This document shows positions 63,760 to 64,000 of a stretch of DNA of 64,000 nt, piece by piece. The DNA lies in assembly GCA_052143315.1 (NCBI GenBank), contig JBKQTE010000055.1:61943-125942 (forward strand), given 5' to 3'. This DNA is from DASZIT01 sp052143315 (GTDB lineage: Bacteria > Actinomycetota > Acidimicrobiia > Acidimicrobiales > RAAP-2). The notes below the pieces were generated by a model. The model made no database searches and had not been told where the DNA came from. It was given only the letters and a program-made list of their open reading frames with translations. A program made the position numbers and the translations under genes. Each line of letters begins with the position of its first letter. Within the stretch, counting starts at the first letter, position 1.

Positions 63760-64000
63760 ATGGCGAGGACCAGCAGTACGAACCGACCTGGGACGATGCG
63801 GGAGCGCACGCCCGGCCACTGGCAGCTGCGTGCCTTTGCCGGACCTGACCCCGTGACCGGCAAGCCTCGCCAGATGGCCCGCACGTTCACGGGCAGCGAA
63901 CGTGCTGCCGCCAAGGCGCTGAGTGCCCTGGTGGCGGAGGTCGGTGCCGGGACGTTCACGCGAACAAGTGCCACCGTGGGGCAACTGCTTGACAAGTGGC
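63760..64000 (+). CDS. Tyrosine-family phage integrase (N-terminal part, cut by window end)
   Basis: The first 80 residues of a tyrosine recombinase. RERTPGHWQLRAFAGPDPVT opens the arm-binding domain, followed by GKPRQMARTFTGSERAAAKAL and the start of the core-binding domain ATVGQLLDKW. This is the arrangement of actinophage and ICE integrases. It reads away from tRNA-Ile and starts 86 bp after its CCA end, the standard layout of an element integrated in a tRNA 3' end. The catalytic domain is outside the window. Confidence 0.85.
   Translation, partial: MARTSSTNRPGTMRERTPGHWQLRAFAGPDPVTGKPRQMARTFTGSERAAAKALSALVAEVGAGTFTRTSATVGQLLDKW

Overview
The window is high-GC DNA from an actinobacterium and spans the chromosomal replication origin. 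Codon use is strongly GC3-rich and GTG/TTG starts are common. The order pcnA - DUF6049 - murJ - trxB - trxA - cwlM - parB - parA - rsmG - jag - yidC - yidD - rnpA - rpmH - dnaA - dnaN - recF - DUF721 - gyrB - gyrA is the classic actinobacterial origin cluster. An F420-type luciferase-like oxidoreductase, a PadR-ino1 pair and a DUF5318 protein agree with this. The absence of several Mycobacterium/Streptomyces neighbours suggests a deep-branching group such as Acidimicrobiia; that placement is inference.

Layout. 1-7.0 kb: a response regulator (+) convergent with a pstSCAB phosphate-uptake operon (-) that has three in-phase PHO-type boxes upstream of pstS, then a K+ channel protein with an RCK domain on each side of the pore. 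7.0-20.5 kb: lon and accessory metabolic genes (alpha/beta hydrolases, an F420-type oxidoreductase, a CoA-transferase, a dienelactone hydrolase, a methyltransferase divergent from a LysR regulator, a secreted S15/CocE-like lipoprotein hydrolase). 20.8-28 kb: dnaB - rplI - rpsR - ssb - rpsF (-), panB, DUF5318, then a PadR regulator translationally coupled to ino1. 28-43.7 kb: the pcnA-to-rpmH half of the origin cluster, with parAB and two parS sites. 43.75-53.1 kb: dnaA, oriC in the dnaA-dnaN gap, dnaN, recF, DUF721, gyrB, gyrA. 53.1-64 kb: an accessory interval between gyrA and an intact tRNA-Ile. It begins with a decayed copy of the 5' half of tRNA-Ile. It holds a PRC-barrel/MgtE_N + NRAMP-like pair, a TetR/SDR divergent pair, small membrane and DUF2510 proteins, and an ECF sigma factor overlapping a gene for a membrane-anchored serpin. 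It ends with tRNA-Ile followed directly by a truncated tyrosine integrase gene.

How the genes work together. The centre is the replication, segregation and cell-envelope hub: DnaA/DnaN/RecF/gyrase at oriC, ParAB with parS, the RnpA/YidD/YidC/Jag RNA-processing and membrane-insertion group, and MurJ plus a CwlM-like pseudo-amidase for peptidoglycan control. The left arm couples phosphate sensing to Pst transport.

The most novel-looking items are: (1) the sigma factor/serpin pair, where an inhibitory-type serpin domain sits outside the membrane in the position of an anti-sigma factor; (2) the duplicated tRNA-Ile and integrase that bracket the gyrA-distal accessory region; (3) an NRAMP-family transporter with a changed metal site next to a MgtE-type regulatory domain; (4) a perfect 28-bp palindrome upstream of dnaB with a degenerate relative upstream of lon; (5) a ribosomal protein S18 with a long Gly/acidic tail; and (6) natural substitutions at fluoroquinolone-target positions in both gyrase subunits.
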